From: Clostridia bacterium
GTDB taxonomy: Bacteria; Bacillota; Clostridia; Oscillospirales; CAG-272
Assembly (NCBI GenBank): GCA_017520505.1
Contig: JAFXFN010000022.1
Coordinates: 1-44,811, forward strand
Direction: 5' to 3'
Length of the DNA stretch: 44,811 bases
Made by a program: the position numbers and the translations under genes. A model generated the notes under the pieces. The model made no database searches. It saw only the letters and a program-made list of their open reading frames with translations, and had not been told where the DNA came from. Shown piece by piece: positions 1 to 8,174 of this stretch. Position 1 is the first letter of the stretch; each line of letters opens with the position of its first letter.

Positions 1-586
1 CATAGTCGTATTCAAAGTTCGATACGATCCAACCGTAGAACGCCTGAACCTTTTCGGCATCGGTGTCGCAGTCTGCACAAATCTCGTCAGCAAGCTCTTC
101 CGTCTGCGTATCCCACAGGGTATCTCTGCCGTTGGAAAGATAAGGGGCTTCCGGTTTGCAGACGAAATTGTATGCAGAGATCAACGTAAACAAAATAAAT
201 GCCGACACTGACAAAACATAAATTTTCGTCAGCAGTTTGTCTTTGCCGTGATTGTTATCGACAATACCAAAGTACATCATTTCGATAGCCGTTACCACAA
301 ACGTCAGCATCGGCAGAAGTCTGCGGCAGGAAAGAGCGCTAACAATACTCATTAGCATGACGAAGAATAGGACAATAAGCACGACTGCACGCATAGGCGT
401 TGACCGTATTTTCAGGACGAAAAATAAGGTCGGCAATGCTGACAGCAAATAGAGTGTCACCAGCATCGGTGAAAGAACAAAAAAGTCTTTTAGGTAAATG
501 CCGAGTAATAGGTTATATGTAAGCGCGATAGCAAAGAAAATGATTCTTGATTTTGTGTTAGTCTTAGATGCTTTTTTAGTCTTCAT
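1..586 (-). CDS. Membrane protein with transglutaminase-like domain (5' part only)
   Basis: The reading frame is open from ATG at 586 to the window edge (195 codons seen, no stop). The start has a good ribosome site (AGGAG, 7 nt upstream). The N-terminal half is hydrophobic, with about four membrane segments between residues 15 and 135, followed by an outward-type region ending in a run resembling the W-I-V-S-N-F-E-Y-D-Y stretch that precedes the catalytic Cys in transglutaminase-like (LysM/TG) proteins. The catalytic triad would lie beyond the window. Function is therefore inferred only from this lead-in. It lies downstream of tRNA-Leu(CAG) in the same orientation, separated by a terminator and a perfect hairpin. 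Confidence 0.6.
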   Translation of the reverse strand, partial: MKTKKASKTNTKSRIIFFAIALTYNLLLGIYLKDFFVLSPMLVTLYLLSALPTLFFVLKIRSTPMRAVVLIVLFFVMLMSIVSALSCRRLLPMLTFVVTAIEMMYFGIVDNNHGKDKLLTKIYVLSVSAFILFTLISAYNFVCKPEAPYLSNGRDTLWDTQTEELADEICADCDTDAEKVQAFYGWIVSNFEYDY

Positions 587-626
587 TTCAATTCTCCTTA
601 TGTAAGAAATCTCTTGAAACGAAGAA

Positions 627-661
627 GTGGCAGTACAGAGCGACTAACTCTGTACTGCCAC
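627..661. repeat. Perfect 14-bp inverted repeat, 7-nt loop
   Basis: GTGGCAGTACAGAG (627-640) and its exact complement (648-661) flank a 7-nt loop. It sits 40 nt upstream of the start of the leftmost gene. It is not followed by a T-run on either strand, so it is not a standard terminator. It may be a 5' UTR structure or the trace of a small mobile element. Confidence 0.7.
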
Positions 662-691
662 AAACAAAGGCTATTTAACATCATTTAAGAA

Positions 692-737
692 AACAACAAA
701 CCCGAACGTTTCACCGATTGGTAAAAGGTTCGGGTTT
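692..737 (-). terminator. Terminator of tRNA-Leu(CAG)
   Basis: On the minus strand AAACCCGAA pairs with TTCGGGTTT around a 22-nt apex that contains a smaller ACC/GGT stem, and a T-rich tail follows (GTTGTTTTC). It lies 9 nt after the encoded CCA of the tRNA. The tRNA-Leu(TAG) gene at the other end of the window has a terminator with the same CCGAAC/GTTCGG core. Confidence 0.8.
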
Positions 738-745
738 GAATGCTT

Positions 746-832
746 TGGTGCGGGTAACAGGACTTGAACCTGCACATCCTTGCGAACATAAGAACCTGAA
801 TCTTACGCGTCTGCCAATTCCGCCACACCCGC
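746..832 (-). tRNA. tRNA-Leu, anticodon CAG
   Basis: A class II tRNA on the minus strand. The acceptor GCGGGTG pairs with TACCCGC, followed by discriminator A and encoded CCA. The anticodon arm TAAGA-TT-CAG-GT-TCTTA gives CAG, which reads the leucine codon CUG. A long variable arm and the T-arm GCAGG-TTCAAGT-CCTGT are present. Its first 22 nt recur 166 nt upstream, and its probable promoter lies beyond that copy. Confidence 0.93.
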
Positions 833-998
833 ATATAAAATTGTAATTTGTGGCATCCGCTTCTCGCGTGACGGCTTCAAACATAGTCGCCTTTCTCGCC
901 AACGCTCGAAATTCTCCTTGTTTGTGCGCCTTCGCAAGCTCGCTTTTCCACCCACCGGGTGCGCTCGCTTACGAAGCTGCCAATTCCGCCACACCCGC
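833..998 (-). other. 166-nt insertion carrying a tRNA-Leu 5' fragment and a large hairpin
   Basis: Read on the minus strand, 998-977 is an exact copy of the first 22 nt of tRNA-Leu(CAG). Immediately after it, 976-930 forms a long imperfect hairpin: CTTCGTAAGCGAGC pairs with GCTCGCTTACGAAG-like sequence apart from two positions, with an inner CACCC/GGGTG stem. About 97 nt of other sequence follow, then the intact tRNA. The promoter-proximal leader that matches the other tRNA-Leu gene lies before the fragment, not before the intact tRNA, so the 166 nt look inserted. The short frames through this stretch are not credible proteins. Confidence 0.7.
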
Positions 999-1071
999 AG
1001 ATTAAAAGTAATAAGTAATAGTGAATAGTTAAGAGGTAACTAAAGAAATTACACTTTCCTAATACCGTAAT

Positions 1072-1100
1072 AGAATAACACACAAAAGCGATTTTGTCAA
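1072..1100 (-). promoter_or_regulatory. Promoter for tRNA-Leu(CAG)
   Basis: On the minus strand TTGACA (1100-1095) and TATTCT (1077-1072) are separated by 17 nt. The spacer contains CAAAA-TCGC-TTTTG, a short inverted repeat also seen in the promoter of the T-box operon at 28822-28850. Confidence 0.75.
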
Positions 1101-1139
1101 TACCAAGTGCGAAAATATTTCTTTTTTATGTTTATTATA

Positions 1140-1168
1140 TTGACACATACACCGCATAATAGTATAAT
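1140..1168 (+). promoter_or_regulatory. Consensus sigma-A promoter upstream of comEC
   Basis: TTGACA (1140-1145) and TATAAT (1163-1168) are both perfect, with a 17-nt spacer. The start codon of comEC is 28 nt downstream of the -10 box. Confidence 0.85.
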
Positions 1169-1195
1169 TTATAAAGAATATTTTGAGGGTGTAAA

Positions 1196-3454
1196 ATGAA
1201 ATTCAGCTTTAACAATATTAAAAATAACTGCATTTTATACAGTGCGGGAGTCTTTGCAGGACGTCCGTTTGTTTTTTGCGCCTGCATTTCATTTTTACTT
1301 CTCATAATTTGTATTTTTTCGAATTTTTATGTAAGACTTTCTTGTCTTTTACTGTGCATATTATGCGGTATATACTTTATCATAAGAAGAAAAGCATACA
1401 GTAAATTCGGTGCTTATTCACGAACAATATACGTAATTGCCGCATTTATGTCGCTGATATTATGCGCACGCACCTTATACCATTTCGATATAAGAGGTGC
1501 TGAATGCGAAAAATTTATTTCCGACCGTTCCGAAATAACAGCTTACGCCGTACCTGACGGAAACAGCAAAATTATGATAACAAGCATTGACGGTGAGAAA
1601 GTTTCATATTATGCCACCTTATACGGCGCATATCTTCCCGATTTTTACGAAGAATTCATGTGCTTCGGCAAGATAAATACCGTTAAATCAAGCAGCCTTT
1701 CAGGCGGCACATACCGGATAGGAAACAACATTTCGTTCACGGTAAAAGCCGAGGAAATACATAAAAGCGGTGAGCTTGCAAAAACTCCGTATGCTGAATT
1801 TTACAAAGCAAACCGATACATACGTTCTTCAATTTACAAGCATTGCGACGAATATCCGGGAATGATATCCGGAATATTTTTAGGAAACAGGGCTGATATT
1901 CCAAGTTCGGTAAATGCCGACTTTCTGAAAACGGGAATATCACATATAATCGCCGTAAGCGGTCTGCACGTAATAGCCGCTTTGGCTCTTCTTTCCTTTA
2001 TTCTCAGCAAAACCGTTCCGCAGATAAGCATACGTGCCCTTATTCTGATTTTTGCCGCATTGTTTTATGCGCTTATAACGGGCTGTGTTTACTCCGTTAT
2101 GCGTGCGGCTGTTATGTATACCGTCTTGAATCTTTCTGTCGTTTTGTTTCGGAAAAACGATTCGGTGACTTCTCTTTTCATATCTCTTTATCTCATTTTC
2201 TTATTTGAGCCGTATGCCCTGCTTAGTTTATCTTTACAGCTTTCCGCCGTATCAACATTCGGCATCGTTGTTTTCGCCGCACCTTTGTGCAAGCGGATAG
2301 ATTCGTCGAGTTTCTTTTCCGAGCGAAAAGGTATAAAGGCTATAGCGAGATATTCCGTTAAATCACTCATAATCTCTGCTTCTGCCACACTTCCGCTTAT
2401 ACCGATAAGTGCATATTATTTTGGAAAAGTATCGCTTATCAGCCCTTTGATGACGCTTTTGATCTCTCCGTTTGTGCTTCTTATACTTTATGCCGCACCG
2501 CTTACAGCCTTGCTCGGATTTTTCGATCCTCTTGCCGACCTTGCAGGTCAGATGTGCGATTCGTGTGCGGAAATATCAATTGATCTTGCATCATTCGGCG
2601 CACATCACTTGAATTTTGAAGTATCGCTTGAATACGTTTTTGCTCCCTTTATCATACTGACATTCTGTATTCTGACAGCAGCACTGATTCTGTCGGGTAT
2701 AAACAAAAAGCGTATATATGCCCTCTTATGTACTGTCTTCATTTCGGTTTATTCCGTTTCTGCCGTTGTATACCATTTCACACGCAAGACGGCTGATGAA
2801 ATGATCTATTCTTGTGTTTACGATGACGTTTTGTGCCGTGTGAACGGCAACCGTGCTGTAGCTGTAGACATTACAAACGGCTCTGCCTCCTCTTATGAGC
2901 TTCTGTTTTCAGAGCTTCGCAAGCGAGGTATTCTTGAGCTTGACACTCTGATATTAACAAGATGCGGAGAAAACCACGTAAAGCTCATACGGAATCTTTA
3001 TGCTGATTACGGAATTGAAAATATTATACTTCCCGAAAAAGACAGATACACAGAGCACGTCAGCGTTACAGCTGAGGAGCTTGATATTGCATATTCATTT
3101 TACGATTCAGAATCGGGATTTTCATCAAAAAGCGAACAGCTTATGATTCTCCCGACTTATTATCCTGACAAGCCGAGAGGATGCACTGTAAAATGGAACG
3201 GTGCTGTATATACATCAGGCAGAACATTTGATATAGACATACAAGATACGATACCTTTGTTTATTTACGGAACATTTTCAGATGCTCCAAAAGATGCTAT
3301 AGCACCGATAGAAAACACAAAGCTTGCCATTGTTCCGATCGAAATCAAAGAAAATATGTTTTCTCTGTCAGAATTTGAAGAATACAGTAAATTTGTAAAC
3401 GTCGAGGTGTTTGACGGTGTCACCGTGGCAGATATGAGAAAATACAACGAATAA
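1196..3454 (+). CDS. comEC: ComEC/Rec2-family DNA-uptake channel, degenerate metallo-lactamase domain
   Basis: ComEC forms the inner-membrane channel for single-stranded DNA during natural transformation. The 752-residue protein has three N-terminal membrane segments, an outer DUF4131-like beta domain, and then the competence domain, recognisable by G-N-R-A-D-I-P and K-T-G-I-S-H-I-I-A-V-S-G-L-H-V near residue 230-260, followed by many membrane segments to about residue 530. The C-terminal part keeps the fold outline of the metallo-beta-lactamase domain, but the usual S-H-x-D-x-D-H metal motif is replaced by T-R-C-G-E-N-H, leaving only the last His. GAGGGTG precedes the ATG. No other competence gene is adjacent. 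Confidence 0.88.
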   Translation: MKFSFNNIKNNCILYSAGVFAGRPFVFCACISFLLLIICIFSNFYVRLSCLLLCILCGIYFIIRRKAYSKFGAYSRTIYVIAAFMSLILCARTLYHFDIRGAECEKFISDRSEITAYAVPDGNSKIMITSIDGEKVSYYATLYGAYLPDFYEEFMCFGKINTVKSSSLSGGTYRIGNNISFTVKAEEIHKSGELAKTPYAEFYKANRYIRSSIYKHCDEYPGMISGIFLGNRADIPSSVNADFLKTGISHIIAVSGLHVIAALALLSFILSKTVPQISIRALILIFAALFYALITGCVYSVMRAAVMYTVLNLSVVLFRKNDSVTSLFISLYLIFLFEPYALLSLSLQLSAVSTFGIVVFAAPLCKRIDSSSFFSERKGIKAIARYSVKSLIISASATLPLIPISAYYFGKVSLISPLMTLLISPFVLLILYAAPLTALLGFFDPLADLAGQMCDSCAEISIDLASFGAHHLNFEVSLEYVFAPFIILTFCILTAALILSGINKKRIYALLCTVFISVYSVSAVVYHFTRKTADEMIYSCVYDDVLCRVNGNRAVAVDITNGSASSYELLFSELRKRGILELDTLILTRCGENHVKLIRNLYADYGIENIILPEKDRYTEHVSVTAEELDIAYSFYDSESGFSSKSEQLMILPTYYPDKPRGCTVKWNGAVYTSGRTFDIDIQDTIPLFIYGTFSDAPKDAIAPIENTKLAIVPIEIKENMFSLSEFEEYSKFVNVEVFDGVTVADMRKYNE

Positions 3455-3505
3455 AATCGTGATATTTGCAGAATAATCCCTATATACTTTTAAATGGGGG
3501 TTATT

Positions 3506-4162
3506 ATGAGCGAGGAAACACAAAATGAGCAGACAGCTTCTGCCAATGACGGCATGGCTTACGTCGGAAATGACGGATTTGTAATCGACTGTATTACCGT
3601 CATAGGTCAGGTAGAGGGGCATTATTCCCTGCCCGCAGGTCAAAAGGCGACAAAGTACGAGCATCTTATACCGAGAATAATCGCTTGTGAGGAAAACGAG
3701 AAGATAAACGGACTATTGCTTATATTGAACACCGTAGGCGGTGACGTTGAGGCAGGGCTTGCAATCTCCGAGCTTATTGCAACGATGAAAAAACCGACGG
3801 TGTCGCTTGTTCTCGGCGGAGGTCACTCAATAGGTATTCCGCTTGCGGTAAGTGCGAAAAAATCATTTATTGTTCCGTCGGCGACAATGACGCTCCACCC
3901 TGTGAGAATGAACGGACTTGTCATAGGCGTTGAGCAAAGCTTTGAATATTTCAGACGTATGCAGCAAAGAGTTAACGACTTTATATACACTCATTCAAAG
4001 ATAGACGAGGGTGAGCTTGAAAAAATGATGTTTGACACATCTGACATCGTTGCCGATATAGGCACTATAATAAGCGGAACTCAGGCTGTCGAATGCGGAC
4101 TTATCGACGAGCTGGGCGGTATTTCAGCCGCACTCAAGGCTTTGCGCAAGCTTTCGGAGTAA
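3506..4162 (+). CDS. tepA: ClpP-fold serine protease of the TepA type
   Basis: This is a 218-residue ClpP/crotonase-fold protein that most resembles TepA, the translocation-enhancing ClpP-like protein of Bacilli and Clostridia. The likely nucleophile is Ser108 in G-G-G-H-S-I-G, and His131 in L-H-P is the likely base. The strand carrying N-T-V-G-G-D matches the oxyanion-side motif. I start at 3506 because the in-frame ATG at 3494 lies inside the GGGGG ribosome site that correctly spaces the second ATG. It follows comEC by about 50 nt and is probably cotranscribed. Substrates are unknown. Confidence 0.78.
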   Translation: MSEETQNEQTASANDGMAYVGNDGFVIDCITVIGQVEGHYSLPAGQKATKYEHLIPRIIACEENEKINGLLLILNTVGGDVEAGLAISELIATMKKPTVSLVLGGGHSIGIPLAVSAKKSFIVPSATMTLHPVRMNGLVIGVEQSFEYFRRMQQRVNDFIYTHSKIDEGELEKMMFDTSDIVADIGTIISGTQAVECGLIDELGGISAALKALRKLSE

Positions 4163-4165
4163 CGG

Positions 4166-4194
4166 TAGAAAAATTCATTATTTTTTGATATAAT
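4166..4194 (+). promoter_or_regulatory. Possible promoter for trxA
   Basis: TATAAT at 4189-4194 is preceded at 17 nt by TAGAAA, a weak -35 match. It lies between the tepA stop and the trxA ribosome site. Confidence 0.4.
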
Positions 4195-4225
4195 ATAACC
4201 GAGCCTGAAGAAAGGAGTTAAACAA

Positions 4226-4534
4226 ATGGCAGTAATTAAGATAACCCGAGCAAATTTTGATACAGAAGTAAAGCAGTCAAGTGTACCCGTTTTGCTCGAT
4301 TTCTGGGCACCGTGGTGCGGTCCTTGCAGAATGGTCGGCCCGATCCTCGACGAGATAGCTGAGGAAAACAGCTCTGTAAAGGTCGGAAAGATAAATGTAG
4401 ATGAGGAAACGGAGCTTGCCTCTGTATTCGGAGTTATGAGCATACCCACTCTTGTAGTGATGAAAAACGGACAGATCGTAAACAGAAGCGTCGGTGCAAA
4501 GCCCAAAGAAGCAATTCTGGATCTGCTTAAATAA
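4226..4534 (+). CDS. trxA: Thioredoxin
   Basis: A 102-residue cytosolic thiol-disulfide reductase. The W30-C31-G-P-C34 active site, the D-F-W-A lead-in and the cis-proline segment S-I-P-T are all present, and the length is standard for TrxA. It would be reduced by thioredoxin reductase, which is not encoded here. AAAGGAG lies upstream with normal spacing. A strong terminator follows, so it is probably a single-gene unit or the end of the comEC-tepA run. Confidence 0.95.
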   Translation: MAVIKITRANFDTEVKQSSVPVLLDFWAPWCGPCRMVGPILDEIAEENSSVKVGKINVDEETELASVFGVMSIPTLVVMKNGQIVNRSVGAKPKEAILDLLK

Positions 4535-4550
4535 TTTGCTTTATTTGAAA

Positions 4551-4586
4551 GATAAGGTCGGCTATATTCAGCCGACCTTATTTTAT
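4551..4586 (+). terminator. Terminator after trxA
   Basis: ATAAGGTCGGCT pairs perfectly with AGCCGACCTTAT around a 6-nt loop, followed by TTTATTT. Confidence 0.9.
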
Positions 4587-4599
4587 TTAAAATAAGATA

Positions 4600-4627
4600 T
4601 TGAAAAATTTATTTAAATGTGTTATAT
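4600..4627 (+). promoter_or_regulatory. Promoter of the rimM operon
   Basis: TTGAAA (4600-4605) and TTATAT (4622-4627) with a 16-nt spacer, directly after the trxA terminator and 33 nt before rimM. Confidence 0.6.
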
Positions 4628-4660
4628 TAACTGTGTATAACTTTACGGAAGGTATATGAT

Positions 4661-5164
4661 ATGAGAAAATTATCGGAATATATTGAAATAGGACGTATAA
4701 ACAATACTCACGGTGTACACGGTGAAATGAAGGTTGAGGTATGGGCTGACGATATAAGCGAATTTTTGTCGTTGTCGAGCGTATACAGCGAAAGTGGCGA
4801 GGAAATTAAAATAACATCATCCCGCCGTGCCGACAGGATAGCCGTGGTGAAATTCGAGGGCATTTCAAATCCGGAGGAAGGCGCAAGACTCAAAGGCAAG
4901 CACATATATGCAAAAAGATGCGATCTTACACTTCCCGAAGGCAGATATTATATCTGCGATCTTATCGGATTGCCTGTATTCAACATTGATACAAACGAAA
5001 AGATCGGCGAAATATGCGACATTCTCGAAAAGCCTGCTTCGTTTGTGTATACAGTCAAAACTGAAAAGGGTGAATTTATGATCCCCGATGTTGAGGAATT
5101 CATAAAAAAAGTTGATATATACGAAGGTATGTACATAAAAGTCATAGAAGGACTCATTGATTGA
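4661..5164 (+). CDS. rimM: 16S rRNA processing protein RimM
   Basis: RimM assists maturation of the 30S head by binding ribosomal protein S19. The 167-residue protein begins with the family signature I-G-R-I-N-N-T-H-G-V-H-G-E and has the two beta-barrel halves (RimM and PRC types, the second from about residue 95). The GGAAGG site is well placed. It is 12 nt before trmD. The usual neighbours rpsP, KH protein and rplS are absent, and it has its own promoter. Confidence 0.95.
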   Translation: MRKLSEYIEIGRINNTHGVHGEMKVEVWADDISEFLSLSSVYSESGEEIKITSSRRADRIAVVKFEGISNPEEGARLKGKHIYAKRCDLTLPEGRYYICDLIGLPVFNIDTNEKIGEICDILEKPASFVYTVKTEKGEFMIPDVEEFIKKVDIYEGMYIKVIEGLID

Positions 5165-5176
5165 CAGGTATAAAAA

Positions 5177-5875
5177 ATGAGAATAGATATAATGACGCTT
5201 TTTCCCGATACAGTTGATGCTTTTCTTTCGGAAAGCATCATAGGCAGAGCACGAAAGGCGGGCGCTGTTGAAATAAATTGCCACAACATAAGAGATTATT
5301 CCGAGGACAAGCACAGACGTGTAGACGATACTCCCTACGGAGGCGGAATGGGTATGCTTATGGCAGCCCCTCCGATATATAACTGCTTTGAGGCGATAAC
5401 AAAAGGCAGAGAAAATGAAAAAAGACACGTTGTATATATGTCCCCCGGCGGTAAAACACTTGACCACGCAAAGGTCAAAGAGCTTGCGGAATATGACAGT
5501 CTTGTTATTCTCTGCGGTCACTATGAGGGCGTTGACCAGCGAATAATCGATGAAATAATTGATGAAGAAATATCAATAGGCGACTATGTACTGACAGGCG
5601 GAGAGCTTCCCGCTTGTGTTCTTACAGACTGCGTGTGCAGACTCCTTCCGGGGGTATTATCCGACACGGTATGCTTTGAGGACGAAAGCTTCGCTATAGG
5701 AATGCTTGAATATCCTCAATACACACGTCCGTTTGAATTTCACGGTATGACCGTGCCCGAGGTGCTTATTTCGGGAAATCACGCAAAGATAGCAGAATTC
5801 AGACGTAACAAATCTTACGAAAAAACACTGCGGGTAAGGCCCGACCTACTTCAGGATAAAGGGACAGAAAAATGA
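5177..5875 (+). CDS. trmD: tRNA (guanine37-N1)-methyltransferase TrmD
   Basis: TrmD methylates G37 next to the anticodon using S-adenosylmethionine and prevents frameshifting. The 232 residues carry the SPOUT trefoil-knot motifs: P-Y-G-G-G-x-G-M, L-C-G-H-Y-E-G-V-D-x-R, and I-G-D-Y-V-L-T-G-G-E-L-P. The C-terminal tRNA-binding helices include the Y-T-R-P segment. It overlaps the next gene by an ATGA, which implies translational coupling to a membrane protein outside tRNA metabolism. Confidence 0.97.
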   Translation: MRIDIMTLFPDTVDAFLSESIIGRARKAGAVEINCHNIRDYSEDKHRRVDDTPYGGGMGMLMAAPPIYNCFEAITKGRENEKRHVVYMSPGGKTLDHAKVKELAEYDSLVILCGHYEGVDQRIIDEIIDEEISIGDYVLTGGELPACVLTDCVCRLLPGVLSDTVCFEDESFAIGMLEYPQYTRPFEFHGMTVPEVLISGNHAKIAEFRRNKSYEKTLRVRPDLLQDKGTEK

Positions 5876-7698
5876 AAATTACCAAGAAACAGAAAAGCGG
5901 TGAATACGGTATTATAATATCCGCGCTCTTCGCCCTTTACGCATTTCTTGCAAAAAAAGCCAAAAACAGCATAACAGCAAAAATATTCAGCACAAAAGAA
6001 AAGACAGACGGCGATAACGGAATGATCGCAGGATTTTTTCAAGACCTGTTTTCGCAGAAAAAACAGCTGAAAATACGCAGACGTATCGCAGGGATGCTGT
6101 GCAGCAACCCGGTGATGAAATATATCGATAAAATTTCTGACGGTCTTCTTTCTTGCAGAAGCCGTGATTACGGAATATTTTTCCTTTCGTTCGGTATGTA
6201 TTCGATTCTCGGCTCTGTTGTCGGTAAGTATTTTCTTGCCGTTGATGAACAGGATCTTTTGTCAGTCATTCTTTCTGTGTGCTGTATAATATTTTCCTTT
6301 CCTTTGATAAAGGAAAAGCAAGCAATATGCAAGAGTGCATTTAATAACACAGCTTTACATTTTATATTATACGACCTTCTCGGCGTACGCAAGCACAATA
6401 TTCCCGAAGATGCAACAGTTGCCCCTGCGGGGCTTGCGCTTCTGCTCGGTATGGGACTTGGACTTTTGTCGTTTGTAACTAACACATCTTATATATTATT
6501 CGCCGTTTTGTGCGTACTTTTGTCATTCTTCATACTGCGTATACCCGAGGCGGGAGTTGTAACAGTATTTTTTGTATTTTTACTTCTTGACACTCGGTAT
6601 ACCGCATACGCTGTGATACTGACACTTATATCATATTTTTTCAAGCTTTTGCAAATGAAGCGCACAGGCAAATTCGGTCTTACCGATTTCTGGATCCTGC
6701 TTTTATCATTAATTTTCTTTATTGCAGGTATTTTTTCACAAAACAAAGCGACCGAGCTTTTTATATCATCGTTTTTTATCCTTTCGTTTTTCCTTACAAA
6801 AAATCTTATCAGAACCTTTGAATGGATAAAGCGTTGCTTTATGGCGTGCGTATTCTCTTTGACCTGCGTTGCTTCAATCTCGCTCATTCAGATAATTTCG
6901 TGTGATGCGGAAGGAATTTTCAAATCGATTTTCTACTCTGCAGAAAACGGAATAACATCTGTTTTTACGACCTCGGAGCATCTGGCGTTCTATCTGCTTG
7001 CTATGATACCGTTTGCCATGGTAAATGCACACAGCAGAAAAAATGCAAAGGAAAAGCGTATATCGTCATTTGTTATATTTACATCCGTCGTTGCGTTGTT
7101 GTTTACAATATCATACGGTGCGTATTTTTCAGCTCTTGCCACGCTGTGTATATTTCTTCTTATATACAGCAAAAAAACATTTGCGGGTGCTTTTATATCC
7201 GTTTTGCCGATAATAACCGTATATTCCATAGTATCGCAATTTGAAAAAATTTCTGTTTTCAATATTTTAAAGGATGCGGAAAATATTTTCACAGCATTTT
7301 CGCAGTCCCTTTCAACAACGCTGCAATATCCGCTCGGCGGTGTCGGCTTCAGCACGGAAATGAGTGTCAGCACACCTTTTTATACAGCACTTTCGGCGCA
7401 CCTCGGTATACCGTGTCTTATAGTGTTCATTATAATAGTATTTATGTTCATAAAGCACTTGGTTTCCTTACTTTGCTTTAAGCGTGAGGGCGGTATGTAC
7501 GCAAAATATTCTTATTTCATTTCAGCACCTCTTATATCCGTAACTTCGCTTATCATATACGGATTCTTTTCATCCGCCGCACTTTCTCCGTCGGGCATAC
7601 TCATTCTGTTTATGCTTATGGGCTTGGGATTCGGTGTGTGCGAGTACGTTTCTTGTGAAAACGATACCCTTTCCGAATACGGAAGGAGGAGCGAATAA
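5872..7698 (+). CDS. O-antigen-ligase-like polytopic membrane protein
   Basis: A 608-residue protein with a soluble N-terminal stretch (residues 1-100, rich in Lys) and about 12 membrane segments. A large loop near residue 480-510 carries P-L-G-G-V-G-F-S-T, resembling the periplasmic loop of Wzy/WaaL-type O-antigen polymerases and ligases. Such proteins join or polymerise lipid-linked glycans on the outer face of the membrane. Here this would mean a surface or wall polymer. It overlaps trmD by 4 nt and the next gene by 1 nt, and is probably expressed with the two DUF4330-like proteins. The family call rests on topology plus one loop, so it is moderate. Confidence 0.65.
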   Translation: MKITKKQKSGEYGIIISALFALYAFLAKKAKNSITAKIFSTKEKTDGDNGMIAGFFQDLFSQKKQLKIRRRIAGMLCSNPVMKYIDKISDGLLSCRSRDYGIFFLSFGMYSILGSVVGKYFLAVDEQDLLSVILSVCCIIFSFPLIKEKQAICKSAFNNTALHFILYDLLGVRKHNIPEDATVAPAGLALLLGMGLGLLSFVTNTSYILFAVLCVLLSFFILRIPEAGVVTVFFVFLLLDTRYTAYAVILTLISYFFKLLQMKRTGKFGLTDFWILLLSLIFFIAGIFSQNKATELFISSFFILSFFLTKNLIRTFEWIKRCFMACVFSLTCVASISLIQIISCDAEGIFKSIFYSAENGITSVFTTSEHLAFYLLAMIPFAMVNAHSRKNAKEKRISSFVIFTSVVALLFTISYGAYFSALATLCIFLLIYSKKTFAGAFISVLPIITVYSIVSQFEKISVFNILKDAENIFTAFSQSLSTTLQYPLGGVGFSTEMSVSTPFYTALSAHLGIPCLIVFIIIVFMFIKHLVSLLCFKREGGMYAKYSYFISAPLISVTSLIIYGFFSSAALSPSGILILFMLMGLGFGVCEYVSCENDTLSEYGRRSE

Positions 7699-8174
7699 TG
7701 ACAACGAAGCATCATTTTAACATATTTGATATTTCGGTGGCGGTTTTAACAGCGGTGCTGATACTTCTGCATTTGGTATCATACGGGGCTTTACCCGAAG
7801 AAAACGGCTCTGTAAGCTACATATTGTCCGCAAAGGATATGTATGGGTATGCTGTAAAGGAGCTTGAAGCGGGCAAGGATATATACAGCACCGACGGAAA
7901 TGTTATCGGCCGCATAGAGCTTATTGAAGCGTATAAAAACGCTGAGATTTCAAATGCGGAACGTGACAATTCTGCCGAACTTGAATACTATGGCTTATAT
8001 ACGGTAAAAATTAAAATAACCTCTGAAGCCGTAATCACAAAAAACAGCATAAGCGCAAACGGTCAGCTCATATCGTCGGGTATGAATATCACCTTTACAA
8101 CAAACGGTGTTGGCGCATCGGGCATCTGCTCGGATATTGAGTTTTCCTATTATGACGGAGGTCAGGAGCAATGA
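7698..8174 (+). CDS. DUF4330-like single-pass membrane protein A
   Basis: A 158-residue protein with one N-terminal membrane segment (residues 12-30) preceded by H-F-N-I-F-D-I, then an extracytoplasmic beta-rich domain. The start overlaps the previous stop as TAATG and has GGAGG 8 nt upstream. It is a tandem relative of the next gene: both share the F-N-I-x-D-I lead-in, the length and the topology. DUF4330-family proteins have no established function. The setting next to an O-antigen-ligase-like protein suggests a partner in surface-glycan assembly or export. Confidence 0.65.
   Translation: MTTKHHFNIFDISVAVLTAVLILLHLVSYGALPEENGSVSYILSAKDMYGYAVKELEAGKDIYSTDGNVIGRIELIEAYKNAEISNAERDNSAELEYYGLYTVKIKITSEAVITKNSISANGQLISSGMNITFTTNGVGASGICSDIEFSYYDGGQEQ

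Noticed and set aside
711..1083. Short minus-strand reading frames through the tRNA-Leu and the 166-nt insertion
   Set aside because: They translate tRNA sequence and a hairpin in several frames; no ribosome site or protein-like pattern supports them.
4865..5521. A 218-codon minus-strand frame across rimM and trmD
   Set aside because: It lies antisense to two firm genes, with no start signal and a composition unlike a real protein.
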